From: Magnolia sinica | Taxonomy: Eukaryota > Streptophyta > Magnoliopsida > Magnoliales > Magnoliaceae | Length of the DNA: 64,000 nucleotides | Direction of reading: 5' to 3' | NCBI RefSeq assembly: GCF_029962835.1 | Contig: NC_080584.1 | Location: 79,078,862 to 79,142,861 of the forward strand | Part shown: positions 46,459-62,225 of the stretch, piece after piece | Layout of the letters: every line of letters begins with the position of its first letter | Position numbering within the stretch: the stretch's first letter is position 1 | Notes under the pieces: generated by a model | Told to the model about the DNA's origin: nothing | The model's database searches: none | What the model saw: the letters and a program-made list of their open reading frames with translations, nothing else | Made by a program: the position numbers and the translations under genes

Positions 46459-47411
46459 GCCGTCCGACGGACAGCGTTCGTTTAGGACGTTTTACAGTCC
46501 ACCACGATCGTCCCTCTAGACGATCTGAACCATCCATCTGACTTGGGCAGTGGGCTTGACCAAACCCCACCAAATCCTATGCCTAGGATCCGCACGCATG
46601 CGCACAATCCGTGGTGCAAACAGACCTTACAAAACCAATGTTTCCAAAAATGGAAACTGTCCTCCTTGCCACAAGGGCAATCCGCGTGAAACCTCTCCTT
46701 TACCATCTCAGCCCTCCAATATCAAGCAATCTTAGCTGTCCGTCGTTAGGGCTTTGCAATAAGAAAGCAAAGGGATCCAATACCCGGCCGTTTCCCTTCT
46801 TCATTCCAAACCACCACACGAACCTCCTTCACGTTTCAAAACCCGCATTCCAGAAACTCCCTAATACCAATCCGGAGCTTCCACTATGATCGGATTTGAA
46901 GAAAACCCCTTCAGTGGAAATGTGTCATGATCATCCAAGTGTTCTTCCTCAATGGAGCAATACCGAGTTCGGTATGAGTGGGATGGTTAGGACTGGTTTT
47001 AGAGCTCGGTGAAAGCTGAGAAAGAAGGGAAGAAGGAAAACAAGAGAGAGAATGAGAATGAGGACGTTGTCCTCGCTCTTCTCCCTGCCTGTTACCACAC
47101 CAGGCTGTTCTCATGCCTGAGTTGAGTCTGACGAGTCAGAGCTAAGTCTAGGCTCGCTCTAGCTGCCATGGTTGGCAGGGAAATAGAGAAGGAAACGGAG
47201 GAAGAAAGAAAAAGAGAAAGAAGAAAGAATAGGAAGAAAGAGAAGAGAGAAAGAAAGAAAGATAGGACAAAGAGAGGGGGTGAGTTTGAGTGGTGCGACT
47301 GCACCAAGTTGGGCTGCCGCTGTTGTCGAGCGAGTTAGGCTAGTTCTGTCCAGCAACGCTGCTGGATGTGTGAGCCCTAGTGGGGAGAAAAGAGAAGGGG
47401 AAGAAGAAGAA

Positions 47412-47459
<48 letters not shown>

Positions 47460-48548
47460 TGGGTGAGTTGTGTCACGCAACTCAGCTCGGCGAGTTGGGG
47501 TGTTGAGTCAGGTCAGGTTTTGCTGAATCCAGCAACTTGCTGGATGACTCATTTTGAAAAAAAAAAAGAAATGGAAGAAGAAGGAAAGGAAGTTGAGGAG
47601 AAAAGAGAGGAGAAGGAGAAACGAGGGAGATCGAGTCAACTCGGTTTCAAACCGAGTCAACTCACTAAGTCGGGGCTGACCGAATCTCATGCCAATTGGT
47701 GACCATGCTCAGTTAGCGAATCAACTACGTTGGGGCTCCCAAACCCGAGCATAGTGCTAGGCATCGTCGTCAGGTAACCTTTCCAACCGAGTCCAAATCG
47801 ACTGAGTTGACTCGATGAGTCAATGCTCTCTTTCTAAACTAGACATGTCTCATCGTATTAATATAATTATTACCACTCTTATAGATTGGGATTGTTAACA
47901 TTAAATATGATCAGACGTTAGTGAAACATTTATGCTAGGACTAATTATTATACATAAGTTCCAATTATTAAACAATAGTATTTTATTTACCATTCTTAAA
48001 TATTTGTTATGGATAGTGGATTGTGCTAATTGGTGTCATAATAATGATTATTAACTAATATTAACTATAATACTAATGTTAATAAATATTCTATAATTAT
48101 TAAGTTAGCACTAAAATTAACAACACAAAATCTAGCCTAGACCTAGACTCTAAGATAAAATTTTAAACCTAAGTAACTTAAACCCTAGGCCTATACTTAA
48201 GACATAAATGGTAAGTTAAAGTATGAATCTAATTATAAAAATTCATAACTCATGGTTGGTCATGGTACATATTATCATGGCTAGATTCATTATTGAAGGT
48301 TATGGTTATTATCATTAGAAAATATTATCATTTACCTTATGAATTAGTATGATCCTTGTTAATATGATTATAAGTGTAAATCCTTATTATATTATTGTTA
48401 GTAAAGAAATCTTATTATTATTACTTGCATTATTAGTCATTATAAAGATGTTAAATAATATCGACACATTCAAACGTGAACTTATAAACCACTATTATTC
48501 ATATCAATGGATTAATACTCCCATTAGGAATATTATTTGACCCATTAC

Positions 48549-48613
<65 letters not shown>

Positions 48614-50144
48614 AGGAATACTAATCTTGAATTCAAGTCCTATAATATAAAGCCTATAACTAAACTCTAGCATGAAGCTCTAATTCTGTACTAAAACCCT
48701 AAAAGTAATCTGAACCCTAGGTTATGATCTTGAACCCTATGTAGTATGTAGAACCTGGATCTAATTGTGCATCCTGATTTATGGTAGGATTTGATTGTAA
48801 GGGAATGCATATTCTTTAGCAATGCGGGTAGGCAGTTCAAAATAAAAGGTGATGACTTTTCCCTTGAGCTTTCCATTTTCTCATTAGCTTAAGTTATAGT
48901 TTTTATTTTAAACTCGATTTATAATTGATATCTTCCTTTTATAAATCACATGTGTTAATTGTTGAATTAGATTACATGCTTATTATTTATCTTGCATATC
49001 TATCTCATGCTTGTGGGTTACTTGTGGATTGTTGTGGGACTTAAACTGGTACATCAGTAGGAAACCCCCACTTATAAGTGTACACCCATACTTGGGATGT
49101 AACTTGACTGGTTGTGATTGTAATGGACCTTTGACCTAGTGGTTATTGAATGATGGTTTAAATTGATTATCGATGTGGGCCTGCTATTCAGGGGTTACTG
49201 TGTTTGAGTGGTTTTTAATGATGGTCTTTATCGCATATTTGATATTGTCCTATGTGGCATAGTTATTGATATTCTCCCTATGTGGCTTTGTTGGGTATTT
49301 TCCTTATATGGGATCGATGTTTTATTTTGTGAAATCATGCGATGGCAAGCCCCATATATAGTAATATGATTGGCCACTAGTCAACGGGTTTCCATTAAAT
49401 ATCCCAAGATGGTAGTCTCATGAGTCGGGGATGGTGGTCATGGGACACTATGCCAGAGTTGTCAGCCTACGCTGGGCTCTGAGCTCCCCATAATGACCTT
49501 CGAGCTTACTTAAAATGGCTGGTTGTAATTGGATTAATAACAGATTGGCTAATCATGCATACATGGCACAGACCGGCATCTATTGCTATCGTACGTGATG
49601 TACATATTGTTCCAATTGGATAATATACCCATGTTCAATGATTGCATGGGTGACGAGCCTATTGTTCGCACGAATGAGCATCCCCGGGGTGATGATGGCA
49701 TTCACACATCCATACATCTAATAAGACCCGCATCATGTATTGTTTTGTATGCTTTACTTTATAACTATGCTTACCTAATGCGGTGGTGTGTAATCTTGAG
49801 GGGAATTCACACTGAGTTGGCTACTCATCCATCTAATATACAACCTTACAGGTAGCACAGGTAGCCTTGATGATGTTCACATTCATATTGGTGAGGAGTA
49901 GGCTATGGATGACAAGGGTGCATGATTATATTTGCTAAGGACTGCTACAGGATTTCACAGCTCAAGATTGTTGCAAATTTACTTGTTTCACATGTAATGT
50001 TATTTAATTTTGTATTTGTAAGAATGGAGACATTAGTTTGTATAAGTCATTATGGGCACTCTCTTATATATTCTAAATGAAATTGAAAATTTTTTCTTTA
50101 TGCTTACTTGTCCATTCTATGCTCATCTGCTTACTCTGATAAAG

Positions 50145-50181
<37 letters not shown>

Positions 50182-50282
50182 TACACACACACACACTCAA
50201 ATTTGACCATCCTTTAAGGTTCACCCTCAAGTTTTTGGGAAATGAGTCATATACTCGGGTCCTGAAAAGTCAGGGCGTTACA
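45419..50282 (+). repeat. Giant LTR1 (4.86 kb)
   Basis: Carries simple repeats in fixed order: (TG)n 45939-45978, (TC)n 46409-46453, (GA)n 47417-47457, (AAT)n/(ATT)n 48550-48612 and (AT)n(AC)n 50145-50196. A patch at 46198-46305 resembles one arm of the palindromic repeats ('gaccatggacggagtggatc'). No conserved protein frame. Confidence 0.9.
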
Positions 50283-51906
50283 GTTAGTATCAGAGCATAG
50301 TTTGGACAAACTTGGCCTTGGAAAATGATCTTATACAAGCTTTAAAATGTCTCAAGTTAGGATATTTGAAACTAGAAATTTGAACTTAGGAGTATTTCCT
50401 TTAGACTTAGAAGAATGATTAGGAATGTAGAGACCTAAACTTAGGTTCCCTTAGAATTATTACAACAACTATTTGAACTTACGAGAATTTCCTCTGTAGT
50501 TAGGAGGAATTGAGAATATAGGAAATCAAAATGTTAGGCCCCCTGGACAGTTGTTCGGATAACCATGGAACTTAGAAATGGACTTAGGTTTCTTTTGAAA
50601 TTGTTAGATCGTACCATTCAAACTTATGTGAGATTCCCTTGTGTTAAGGAGGATTGACAACTTAGAAACTTAAAACTTTATGTCATTTGAACATCTCAGG
50701 TTTAGTCATGCCTTGATTTCCATGAAAACTACCAGCATCGTTGTTTGAACTTAGAAACTAAACTCATGTATTGTGGAAGAACGAATACCCAACGAACGTT
50801 TTAGAAATTTAGGATCCAAACCATTTCTGTAATTTCCCTTAGTCAAAGATAACATGGTCACAACACTTAGTGAATAAAAAGAACTTACGCTTCGTAGGAA
50901 TTTCCGTGATCACTAAGTTGTAGACTTGATCGAACATAGGTGCTTTCTAAGCTTAAGAATCGCAACGAGAAATCTAGTTGAATTCCTTAACACATTTCTT
51001 TACTTAGAATTAATATTCCCTATAAGTTCTAGCACATGAAATTTATTTGAGGTGCAGTTATGGGATTTTAAGTAAGTTTTCAGCCCTAGACTGAACATAT
51101 TGAGCCTAGATTTGAGAAATGGGGATAAGTTTGACAACTTTCAAACTAAATTTTTATGTAGAAACTCTGGTCTCGAAATCTGTGCTACGTACTTAGGTAC
51201 TCAAAGTGCGCATTGGAAGCATAATGGGCCACATGGTCTTATCCGTTATGGAGGTAGAAGAGTAATTGATATCTCCTAGGAGTTTAGAATAATCAAAATC
51301 ACGGGTTGATGGAATTATATTTAAGCGAAGTTGCGTTGTTTGATCCAAACCCCATATCCCAGCAGATTCTAATGATCTCAATGCCCTGATCAGGCATAAG
51401 ATCGAGATTTACCAGGATTAGGGATTGATACAGAAAATCCTCTGTTTTACGTTGGCAAAGGATTGATATATCGGGCTCAAACCTACTATGACCATCTTTT
51501 CATGTTACCCTGAACGCTGAAAATTAGAAATTGGTAATACGCCTTGGAGAGCTAGGGACTATCATTAGAAGTAAAAGAAAATAAAGAGAAAGGTAAAATA
51601 TTATCATTAGTGGTTGCCTAACTCTTAGTGGAGGCGATAGGACATTTGATGTAGGTAAACCTTTAAACAAGTCCTTAGTATTGGTTAATGCTAGGATGGT
51701 TCCAAATGTTTAGTAGGAATTAATATGCTAAGACTAGATGCTTAAGGGTGTGGTATGTTTAAATATGGCTTGTTAACCGTGTTGGACGTGATTGCACAAG
51801 TGAGAAATAGAATGCACTATTAAAATGAAATTACTGCTTGTAATGTTAACACTTAGGGATACACATAACAAATCTCGGGACGAGATTTCTGTTAAGGGGG
51901 GTAGAT
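50283..51906 (+). other. Non-coding interior of the giant-LTR element
   Basis: Starts with the initiator-Met-type primer site and ends with the polypurine tract. It contains several diverged 'ga(a)cttag(g/a)a' phrases and no frame with protein features; the only frame above 60 codons (51193-51381, minus) is featureless. The gag and pol genes are therefore wholly missing, not merely decayed in place. Confidence 0.8.
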
Positions 51907-52426
51907 TGTAACACCCCGTACTTTCAGTACTCAGGTGTCACCATGTAGATCTAAATTAGCTTACGTATATGTAGTGACCCATATAATTTACATTACACGT
52001 CACTATCCAACGACTCTCAATCTATCCATCTTAACCCTTAGATTTTAGACTATGACAACTCACAACATCATAATAAGATTTGAGATCAATCTATCCGTTT
52101 GACTGTCACAAGTTGACCCCATATTTAATGAAAATCTTATTTTTATAATCTTGAGCGTGATGACATCTCATCATATGCTTATTTAGTACAATCGAGCCAT
52201 ATGAAACAAATTTAGGGATCAAAATCACAAGATCCACCATTCATCGGTCTACAACGTCCCGTAGGAAGATCCATCCTATCCAACTCCCAAATTACACCTA
52301 AACATTCATTAGGACCCCTAGAGTTATTGACAATTATATACTAGGCAATCCAATCGTTGAATCGTTTAAACCATGTCATAATGGTCCTAACTCCTAATGA
52401 CCTACAGTGGCCCACAACATGAATTT

Positions 52427-52475
<49 letters not shown>

Positions 52476-52895
52476 ATACAATAATAATAATAATACAAAA
52501 TGATATAAATAAATATCTACACATAACAAAATAAATGAAATAAAATAAAATTATTATTATTATATGGGTAGTAACAAGTCTTGAAGATGTAGACGACCCA
52601 TAGGGCCACTTTAACTGTTGACGTTCGATTTGGGCTAAACCTGACCACCAGAACAATTATAATCGTCCGTTAAAGGCCAAGATCTGGTTGGCATGGCCCA
52701 CCTAAGCTTTGCATTAACCTCAACTCCAGTCAGATGGCCCAAATGGGCCCATAGAGGACCATGGACGGAGTGGATCTCTCATAAACATTGCAATGGACCC
52801 CACACTGAGGTGCAGGTGCACCTCAGCCAATGTGCAGGACATACACCAAACTATGAGGAGCAGTCAAAGCTCCACTGATCGAAGTTTCCATAAAA

Positions 52896-52931
<36 letters not shown>

Positions 52932-53911
52932 TTTGCCGTCCAACGGACAATGTCCGTTTGGGACGTTCTACGGTCCACCACGATCGTCCCTCTGGACGAT
53001 CTGAACCTTCCATCTGACTTGGGTGGTGGGATTTACCAAACCCCCCCCCCCCCCCAAATCCTACGCTTGGGATCCGCACGCAGGCGCACAATCCGCTGTG
53101 CAAACAAACCCTACAAAACCAATGTTTCCAAAAATGGAAACTGTCCTCCTTGCCACAAGGGCAATTCATGTGAAACCTCTCCCTTACCATATCAGCCCTC
53201 CACTCTTAAGCAATCTCAGTCGTCCGTCGTTAGGGCTTTGCAATAAGAAGCAAAGCGATATAATACCCGGCCGTTTTCCCTTCTTCATTCCAAACCACCG
53301 CACAAACCTCCTTCCCGTTTCAAAACCCGCATTCCAGAAACTCCCTAACGCCAATCCAGAGCTTCCACTAGGATCGGATTTGAAGAAAACCCCTTCAGTG
53401 GAAATCTGCCATGATCGCCCAAGCCTTCTTCCTCAATGGAGCAAGCTGCTCTATGTCAAATTTCGACCGAGTTCGGTCTGAGGCGGATAGTCAGGACCGG
53501 TTTCAGAGCTTGGTGAAAGCTGAGAAATAAAGGAAGAAAGAAAACGAGAGAGAGAATGAGAATGAGCACGCTGTCCTCGCTCTTCTTCCTGTCTGTTACC
53601 ACACCGGGCTGTTCTCAGGCCTAGGCTGAATCTGGCGAGTCGGAGCTGAGTCCAGACTCGCTCCAGCTGCCATGGTTGACAGGGAAATAGAGAAGGAAAC
53701 AGAGGAAGAAAGAAAGAGAGAAAGAAGAAAGAATGGGAAGAAAGAGAAGAGAGAGAAAGAAAGATAGGACAGAGAGAGGGGGCGAGCTTGAGTGGTGCGA
53801 CTGCACTAGGTTGGGCCGCCACTGCTGTCCAGCAAGTTGGGCTGGTTCTATCCAGCAACGCCGCTAGACGTGTGAGCCCTAGTGGGGAGAAAAGAGAAGA
53901 GGAAGAAGAAG

Positions 53912-53957
<46 letters not shown>

Positions 53958-54557
53958 GTGAGTTGTGTCATGCAACTCAGCTCGGTGAGTTGGGGTGTTG
54001 AGTCGGGTCAGGTTTTGCTGCGTCCAGCAGCTTGCTGGATGACTGATTTTGAAATAAAAAAAAAGAAATGGAAGAAGAAAGAAGTTGAGGAGAAAAGAGA
54101 GGAGAAGGAGAAACGAGGGAGATTGAGTCAACTCGGTTTCAAACCGAGTCAACTCACTAAGTCGGGGCTGACCGAATCTCATGTCATTCGGGGACCGTGC
54201 TCGGTCAGTGGATCAACTACGTTGGGGCTCCCAAACCCGAGCATAGTGCTAGGCATCGTCGTCAGGTAACCTTTCCAACCGAGTCCAAATCGACTGAGTC
54301 GACTCGATGAGTCAATGATCTCTTTCTAAACTAGACATGTCTCATCGTATTAATATAATTGTTACCACTCTTATAGATTGGGATTGTTAACATTAAATAT
54401 TATCAGACGTTAGTGAAACATTTATGCTAGGACTAATTATTATACACAAGTTCTAATTATTAAATAATAGTAGTTTATTTACCATTCTTAAATATTTGTT
54501 ATGGATAGTGGATTGTGCCAATTGGTGTCATAATAATCATTATTAACTAATATTAAC

Positions 54558-54900
54558 TATTTGTTATTGATTGTGAATTTCGTTATTAATAGTGAATTTT
54601 GTGCATATTCTTAAGGAAGGGAACTCACCAGCAGATCTAATGGCCTGGCAAGGAAGCGGTTTGTAGTCTGACTCTTGGTTGGACAACCAATCAGAGCTTC
54701 CTTACTAGGTAAGAGGTTCTGTCTTTCTTGATAAGGTTGGTATAGGTGCGATTAAGATGATGTGAGCTCCTTTGGTTAATTGTGCAGTATTCATTCTTCT
54801 TTTCTACGATAGGCCCCCTATTTTATGTAAAGGGGTGCCCGAATGTACAGGTGCTGATACAATTGAAATGAAAAGCAATTCAGTTTTGAAAAAAGAAAAA
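54558..54900 (+). mobile_element. 5'-truncated LINE fragment inside giant LTR2
   Basis: About 340 bp absent from LTR1 at the same place. It ends in an A-rich tail (54887-54900) and is flanked by a 13-bp duplication, aactaatattaac, at 54545-54557 and 54899-54911. The translated text ('ILKEGNSPADLMAWQG') matches the end of the RNase H region of plant L1 elements, followed by a typical short 3' tail. It inserted after LTR1 and LTR2 existed. Confidence 0.85.
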
Positions 54901-55396
54901 CTAATATTAACAATAATACTACTGTTAATAAATATTCTATAATTATTAAGTTAGCACTAAAATTAACTACACAAAATCTAGCCTAGACCTAGACTCTAAG
55001 ATAAAATTTTAAACCTAAGTAATTTAAACCCTAGGCCTATACTTAAGACATAAATGGTAAGTTAAAGTATGAATCTAATTGTAAAAATTCATAACTCATG
55101 GTTGGTCATAGTACATATTATCATGGCTAGATTCATTATTGAAGGTTATGGTTATTATCATTAGAAAATATTATCATTTTCCTTATGAATTAGTATGATC
55201 CTTATTAATATGATTGTAAGTGTAAATCTTTATTATATTATTGTTAGTAAAGAAATCTTATTATCATTACTTGCATTATTAGTCATTATAAAGATGTTAG
55301 ATAATGTTGATACATTCAAACGTGAACTTATAAACCATTAGTATTCATATCAATGGATTAATACTCCCATTAGGAAAATTATTTGACCCATTGCAC

Positions 55397-55439
<43 letters not shown>

Positions 55440-56968
55440 GGAATACTAATCTTGAATTCAAGTCCTAGAATCTAAAGCCTATAACTAAATTCTAGCATGA
55501 AGCTCTAATTCTGTACTAAAACCCTAAAAGTAATCCGAACCCCAGGTTATGATCTTGAACCCTAAGTAGTATGTAGAACTTGAATCTAATTGTGCATCCT
55601 GATTTATGGTAGAATTTGATTGTAAGGGAATGGGCATTCTTTAGCAATGCGGGTAGGTGGTTCAAATTATAAGGTGATGACTTTTCCCTTGAGCTTTCCA
55701 TTTTCTCATTAGCTTAAGTTATAGTTTTTATTTTAAACTCGATTGATAATTGATATCTTTCTTTTATAAATCACATGTGTTAATTGTTGAATTGGATTAC
55801 ATACTTTTTATTTATCCTGCATATCTATCTCATGCTTGTGGATTACTTGTGGATTGTTGTGGGACTTAAACTGGTAAATTAGTGAAAAACACCCACTTAT
55901 AAGTGTACACCCATACTTGGGATGTAACCTGACTAATTGTGATTGTAATGGCCCTTCGACCTAGTGGTTATTGAACGGTGGTTTAAATTGATTATCGATG
56001 TGGGCCTGCCATTCAGGGGTTACTGTGTTTGAGTAGTTTTTAAGGATGGTCTTTATCGTATATTTGATATTGCCCTATGTGGCATAGTTATTGATATTCG
56101 CCCTATGTGGCTTTGTTGGGTATTTTCCCTATATGGGATCGATGTTTTATTTCGTAAAATCATGCGATGGCAAGCCCCATATACAATAATATGATTGACC
56201 ACTGGTCGACGGGTTTCCATTAAACATCCCAAGATGGTAGCCACATGGGCCGGGAATGGTGGTCATGGGACATTATACCCGAGTTGTCAGCCTACGCTGG
56301 GCTTTGAGCTCCCTGTAGTGACCTTCGAGCTTACTTAAAATGGCTGGTTATAATTGGATTAATAACGAATTGGCTAATCATGCATACGTGGTATAAACCA
56401 GCATCTATTGCTATCGTACGTGATGTACGTATTGTTCCAATTGGATGATGTACTCAGGTTCGATGATTGCATGGGTGACAAGCCCACTATCCGCATGGAT
56501 GAACATCCCCGGGGCGATGATTGCATCCACGCATCTATGCATCTAATAAGACCTGCATCATGTATTGTTTTGTATGCTTTGCTTTATAACTATGTTTACC
56601 TAATGCGGCAGTGTGTAATCTTGAGAGAAATTCACACTGACTTGGCTACTCATCCATCAAATATACAACCATACAAGTAGCACAGGTGGCCCTGATGATG
56701 TTCATATTCATATTGGTGAGGAGCAGACTATAGATGACAAGAGTGTATGATTATATTTGCTAAGGGCTACTTCAGGATTTCACAGCTCAAGATTGTTGCA
56801 AATTTACCTTGTTTCACATGTAATGTTATTTCATTTTGTATTCGTAAGAATGGAGACATTAGTTTGTATAAGTCATTATGGGCACTCTTTTGTATATTCT
56901 AAATGAAATTGAAAATTTTCCTTTATACTTACTTGTCTATTCTGCGCTCATCTGCTTACTCTGATAAA

Positions 56969-57068
<100 letters not shown>

Positions 57069-60000
57069 TCGAATTTGACCATCCTTTAAAGTTAACACTC
57101 GGGTTTTTGGGAAACGAGTCATATACTCGGGTCCTGAAAATTCGGGGCGTTACACAAGCTTTTGAAGGAAAAGCTAGGGTTTTCAACAATAATTTATTTC
57201 ATCTCTTGTAGCCTTCTGTTTATAGTGGATTGATCGTTGCTTTATACCATGGTCTTTTCCTGCAAGGGTTTTCTACGTTAAAATTCATGTGTACTCTTCT
57301 TTTTCTCTATTGCTTGCTTAATTCATATATAAGGTTGCTTCCGTGCTTAATTAGTGGTGTCCGCGCACGACAAGTGATATTAGAGTGTAGGTTATTAGGG
57401 GTATTAAATTGAATTTATAAATGTGGCATCAAATGGATCAAATGTGAAATTTAAGATAGAAAAGTTCGCAGGTAAAAATAATTTAAAACTTTGGAGGTTG
57501 AAGATGAATGCCCTCTTAATTTAGTATGGGATAAAACATGCATTCATTAGGAAAGCACATCGTTTGGAATCTATGAAGGAAGATGATTGAGATGAACTTA
57601 ATCAAAGTACAATTAACACAATCTAATTGTTCTTGGCTGATGCAGTCTTTTATAATGTTATCAATGAGATGACTACCATGGGTTTATGGTCAAAGATGGA
57701 GAGCATGTACATGACAAAGTCACTCACCTATAGACTATATTTAAAGAGACAATTTTAAATTATGAAGATGGTGGAATGAGAAAATTTCTCTAAACACATT
57801 AATTTCTTTAACAAGTTGGTTTGAAAGTTAATAAGTATGGAGGTAAAGAGATTGATGAGACCGTTATCTCGACCTTTTAGTCGAAGCAGTTGAGAAAGAA
57901 TAGTGGAGGCGAAGGTACTTCTATATATGCATTGTTTCCTCGGGGAAGAATGTTTGTGTGAGAGAAGGAAAAATTGTGAGTTATATCCAAGTTGAAAGGC
58001 AAAGGCAAGTTAAATTGTTGGTCAGAAGATGAGATATATGAAGAAGGATTGTTAATATCCCAAAATCAGGAAGGAGGAGATATTAGATGATTCATCGAAG
58101 GAAGCTAATTTAGCTGAATCTGGTAAATGATTGGACGGTTGTGACGTTTGTCAATGTCTAAAGTCGATCACTTTTATCATGAGTGAATTTTGGATATAGG
58201 GGTATCATACCATATGTGTCCTTATTGAAGTTAATTCACCACATATAACAAGTATGATGGTGGTCTGGTTCTTATGGGCAATGGTCATGCCCGTAAGATA
58301 GTTAGAATTGGTTCAATTTGCATTAATATATTTGATGGGGTGAAGTATACTTTGACCGATGTGAGTCATGTTCCGGATTTGAAGATGAATTTAATCTCTG
58401 TCGCAGTTTCGGTTGCACTTAGATGCAAATTCACAGGTAATGAAAGTGTTTTAAAGGTTTCATATTTGGCACTCACAATTATGAAAGCACAATTGAGAGA
58501 AAATCTTTACAAGTTGATCGGGAATACTATATCCGGAGAGTTCCAATGTTTGTACTTGAATCTACATCAATACATTTATGACATGCGTGCCTAGGCTACA
58601 TGAGAGAGCTATGTATGAAAATACTACTCGATCATTATTTATTTCTTATTTTTAAAAGTTTCGGTTTAGATATATGTGAGTATTGCATATATGGTAAATA
58701 ATTGAGGCTAAGCTTTAGAACTACAAAACATATTACTAAAGGTCAAATGGATTATGTGCATTCTAATGTGTGGGGACCATCGCCTATTATTTCTGGAGGA
58801 GGGTCAGCATATTTTGTTATATTTATTGACGATTTCTCTAAAAAGTTTTTGGGTTTATTTTATAAAGTATAACTCCAATATTTTCACCACCTTTAAAATA
58901 TGGAAGACAATAGTAGAAAATCAAATTAGGTGAAAAGTGAAAATTATAAGGAAAGATAATGGCGATGAATATACTTTAAGAGAATTTAATCAATATTGTG
59001 AAAATGAGGGGATAGTGAGGCATACATTAGAACAAAATGGTGTGGTTGAATATATGAACTAAACACTTTTGGAAAAGGTGTAGAGTATGTTGAGTAATTC
59101 TAAATTGGGTAATGAGCTATGGGATGAAGCCATGTATACAACTTCTATTTAGTAAATCGATCTCCCTTTATAGCTATCGATTGCAAAATTCCACAAGATG
59201 TACAGAGTGGTCATGTGGCTAATTACTCGAGGTGCGGATATTTGGTTGTAGTGTTTGCTCTCGTGTACCGCCAGTTGAAAGATATAAGCTAGACTAAAGG
59301 GCTAAAATGTATACCTTTTTCAACTATGGTGATGAGGTGAAATACTACAGATTGTATGAACGAGTTTCATGAAAAATCATATTTAGTCGGGACGTCAAGT
59401 TTGATGAAATTCCTTGTTTCGGAAGGATGAGAACAAGAAAACGAAAAAGTCAATGATTGATATCGAAACAGACAAGGTTGAAACACTTGAAAAACCTGAG
59501 CTATAGGAAAAGGTACATGAATAGGCGGAGTAGCTACTTGTTAAGATAATTTCATAAAAAAAATCATAGGTTGCTGTTGAGACACAGAGATGACTCAAGT
59601 ATTACATTTTCTCTCATTACAGATGAGGGGATCTGTTTACTTTTTAAGTAGCATTAAAAGATAGATATGTGGAGGAGCGGATGGCAGCGATGTATGATGA
59701 GATGGATTATCTATATAAGAATGAAACATGAGAATTGGTAAAGCTGCTAGTTAGGTGAAAAGCTATCGTTTACAAGTGCATTTTTTTAAAGAAACAGGAT
59801 AAATACAATGCTAGATTGGTAGCGAAAGGTTATGCTCAGAATGAGGGTGTCGACTTCGATGAGATATTCGAGCTAGTGGTAAAGCAAGTATCTATAAGAT
59901 TTGTATTAACTTTAGTTGCCTATTACAATATGAAATTGGAATAGTTAAATGTAAATACTAAGTTTCTACATGGAGAATTACAAGAGAAGATCTACATGAA

Positions 60001-61754
60001 GCAACACGAAGGGTTCGAAGTGCAAGAAAAAGAGAATTTGGTCTACAGGTTAAAGAGGTTGTTGTATAGCTTAAAACAGTCGTCTAGGCAATGGTACATG
60101 AATTTTTATTCTTTCATGTTGAGCCAACTGTTTATCATAAATTAATTTGATCATTGTGTTTATTTTAGAGCATTGAGTGATAGAAAATTATCATTCTGGT
60201 TTTGTATGTTGATGATATGTTTATCGTCGGCCATTGGATGTCTGAAATCAACATATTTAAGGTTCAATTATCTAGGACATTTGAGATGGGCTACAAAGAA
60301 AAATCTTGACATCGATATACACAGAGACAGGAAATGGAGTAGGGTATGGTTGTCTTAGGATGAATATCTTGAGAAGGTCTTAGACAAATTTGGACTGAAA
60401 AATGCAAAACCAGATAGCACTCCCAACGCTGCTCGTTGTTGGCTTTCTTTAGAGTTATGTTTTATGTTAGTGAAGAAAAAGAGTATGTCTCTTGTGCTCT
60501 ACTCGAGCGCAGTTAGTGGTTTTATGTACATCATGGTCTATACTGGACCATATATTTCATATGCAGCTGGTGTTGTAATGAGATATATGTCAAACTTCGA
60601 CAAGAGATATTGAGAAATAATGAAATGACCACTTCAATACATACGAGATACAACGGATTATGCATTTTCTTTTGATAATTCTAAGCAAAAAGTTGTAGGA
60701 TATTTGGATGCAGATTATATAGGGACTGTGGATAACAAAAGATTGACTTCCAGTTATTCATTTGTGTTAAAGGGTGGAACCATCAGTTGAATGCCCAAGC
60801 TTCAGTCTGTGGTTGCACTTTGCACAAATGAAGATGAATATATTGTAGTGACGGAAGAATTCAAGGAAGTTATTTGGTTGAAAGGGATGATGGATGTGTT
60901 GGGGCTTCGGCAAGAAGTCATGTATGTGCATTGTGATAGTAGAGAATTATCAATTTGGCAAATAATTCGGTGTATTACTCTTGGACTAAACACATTAATG
61001 TTCATCATCAGTTTATTTGGAAGATATTAAAGGAAGGTGGCGTCACTTTAGAGAAGATTCACACTAGCAAGAATTAGGTAAACATGGTTACAAAGGTTGT
61101 TCCTATAAAGAAGTTTAAATTTTGCTTAACTTCTCTTGGTTAGGCAAAGAAGAAATGAAGACGGAGTATGCATAAGCGATGATGGCATTATATTGAAGAA
61201 ATTTAAAGATGGTGATAGTAACTTGGAGCATTGGAGTTGGTGGATTAAAGACACGGTGGAGATTGTTGATCGAGTGCCTTTAATCCTATGCCAGGAAAGT
61301 TCCAATCAGTTCGACTGGTGCCAGATTTGGTCTGATCGAATTGATGGGTGAATACTCAATTACAAGTTGTGATGTTTTGTGTGTTTTCAGTTTGATCGGA
61401 GAGATGGTTCGATTTGGGTTAATCTGATCAAGGATTCCAATCGATCTGACCAACATAACATATAACTGCTGCGTAAGTGTGGGTTTTATTTTCTAATCTT
61501 GTACTAAGTTATTTAAGGGTTCTCCTAATTGCGATTAGGGTTAAGACTTAGAGAGTTAAAACGATAAATCAAGGTTTTTGAAGGAAAAAGTTTGGATTTT
61601 TATTTGTGAGATGTTCCATCTCTTATAACTATTTGTTTATGATGGATTGATCGTCCCATTGTGCCGTAGTTTTTTTCCTGTAAAGAATTTTCACATTAAA
61701 ATTTGTGTATTCTATGAATTTGCTCAGATGTTTATTTCTCTATTCAGCTATATT

Positions 61755-62140
61755 GAATTACGAATGATTATATAGAGAAGGTTTTAAGTTCCACCAATTG
61801 AATTATAAGTTATGATGCACCCAGTGGATAACTTTCAACATCACGAGGTTATTACATTCAACCCATCCAATAAGTTGGCCCTGCCATGATGATTACCTTG
61901 TACAAAAATAAGCCATATCCACTCGTTGAGTACATAGCACTTGTATTTTTCAATTTATTAATGGCTCGGTATTGTTTTCTATGTTGTGACCCACCTGATG
62001 GGCGGACTGTAACTTGTGGTCTAACCAACTTGCACTCGAGACCTGCTCATTTCTATACAGAATATTACTGAATGATCTAGTGGGTAAGGCATACCAGAAC
62101 ATTGCTATTCTCATTGTTGCATTTAGACTCTTGATGTTGT
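61755..62140. repeat. Dispersed repeat family 2, copy B, right part
   Basis: Continues 44735-45129 after the Copia element and aligns with 3050-3330 ('gaatgatctagtgggtaagg', 'cattgttgcatttagactc'). Includes palindromic-style words such as 'gtgacccacctgatgggcgg'. Non-coding. Confidence 0.55.
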
Positions 62141-62225
62141 GTTTTTAGAATAAAAATAAATTTTAAAAATAAAAGTTATTTTTAGAAAGTAAATAAATAT
62201 ATTAATTATTTAAACTTTCCATAAA

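Noticed and set aside
53451-54182. 243-codon minus-strand frame, serine/leucine rich
   Set aside because: It runs through (GA)n/(CT)n repeats in giant LTR2, and the partner LTR does not keep it as one frame. No domain, so not a gene.
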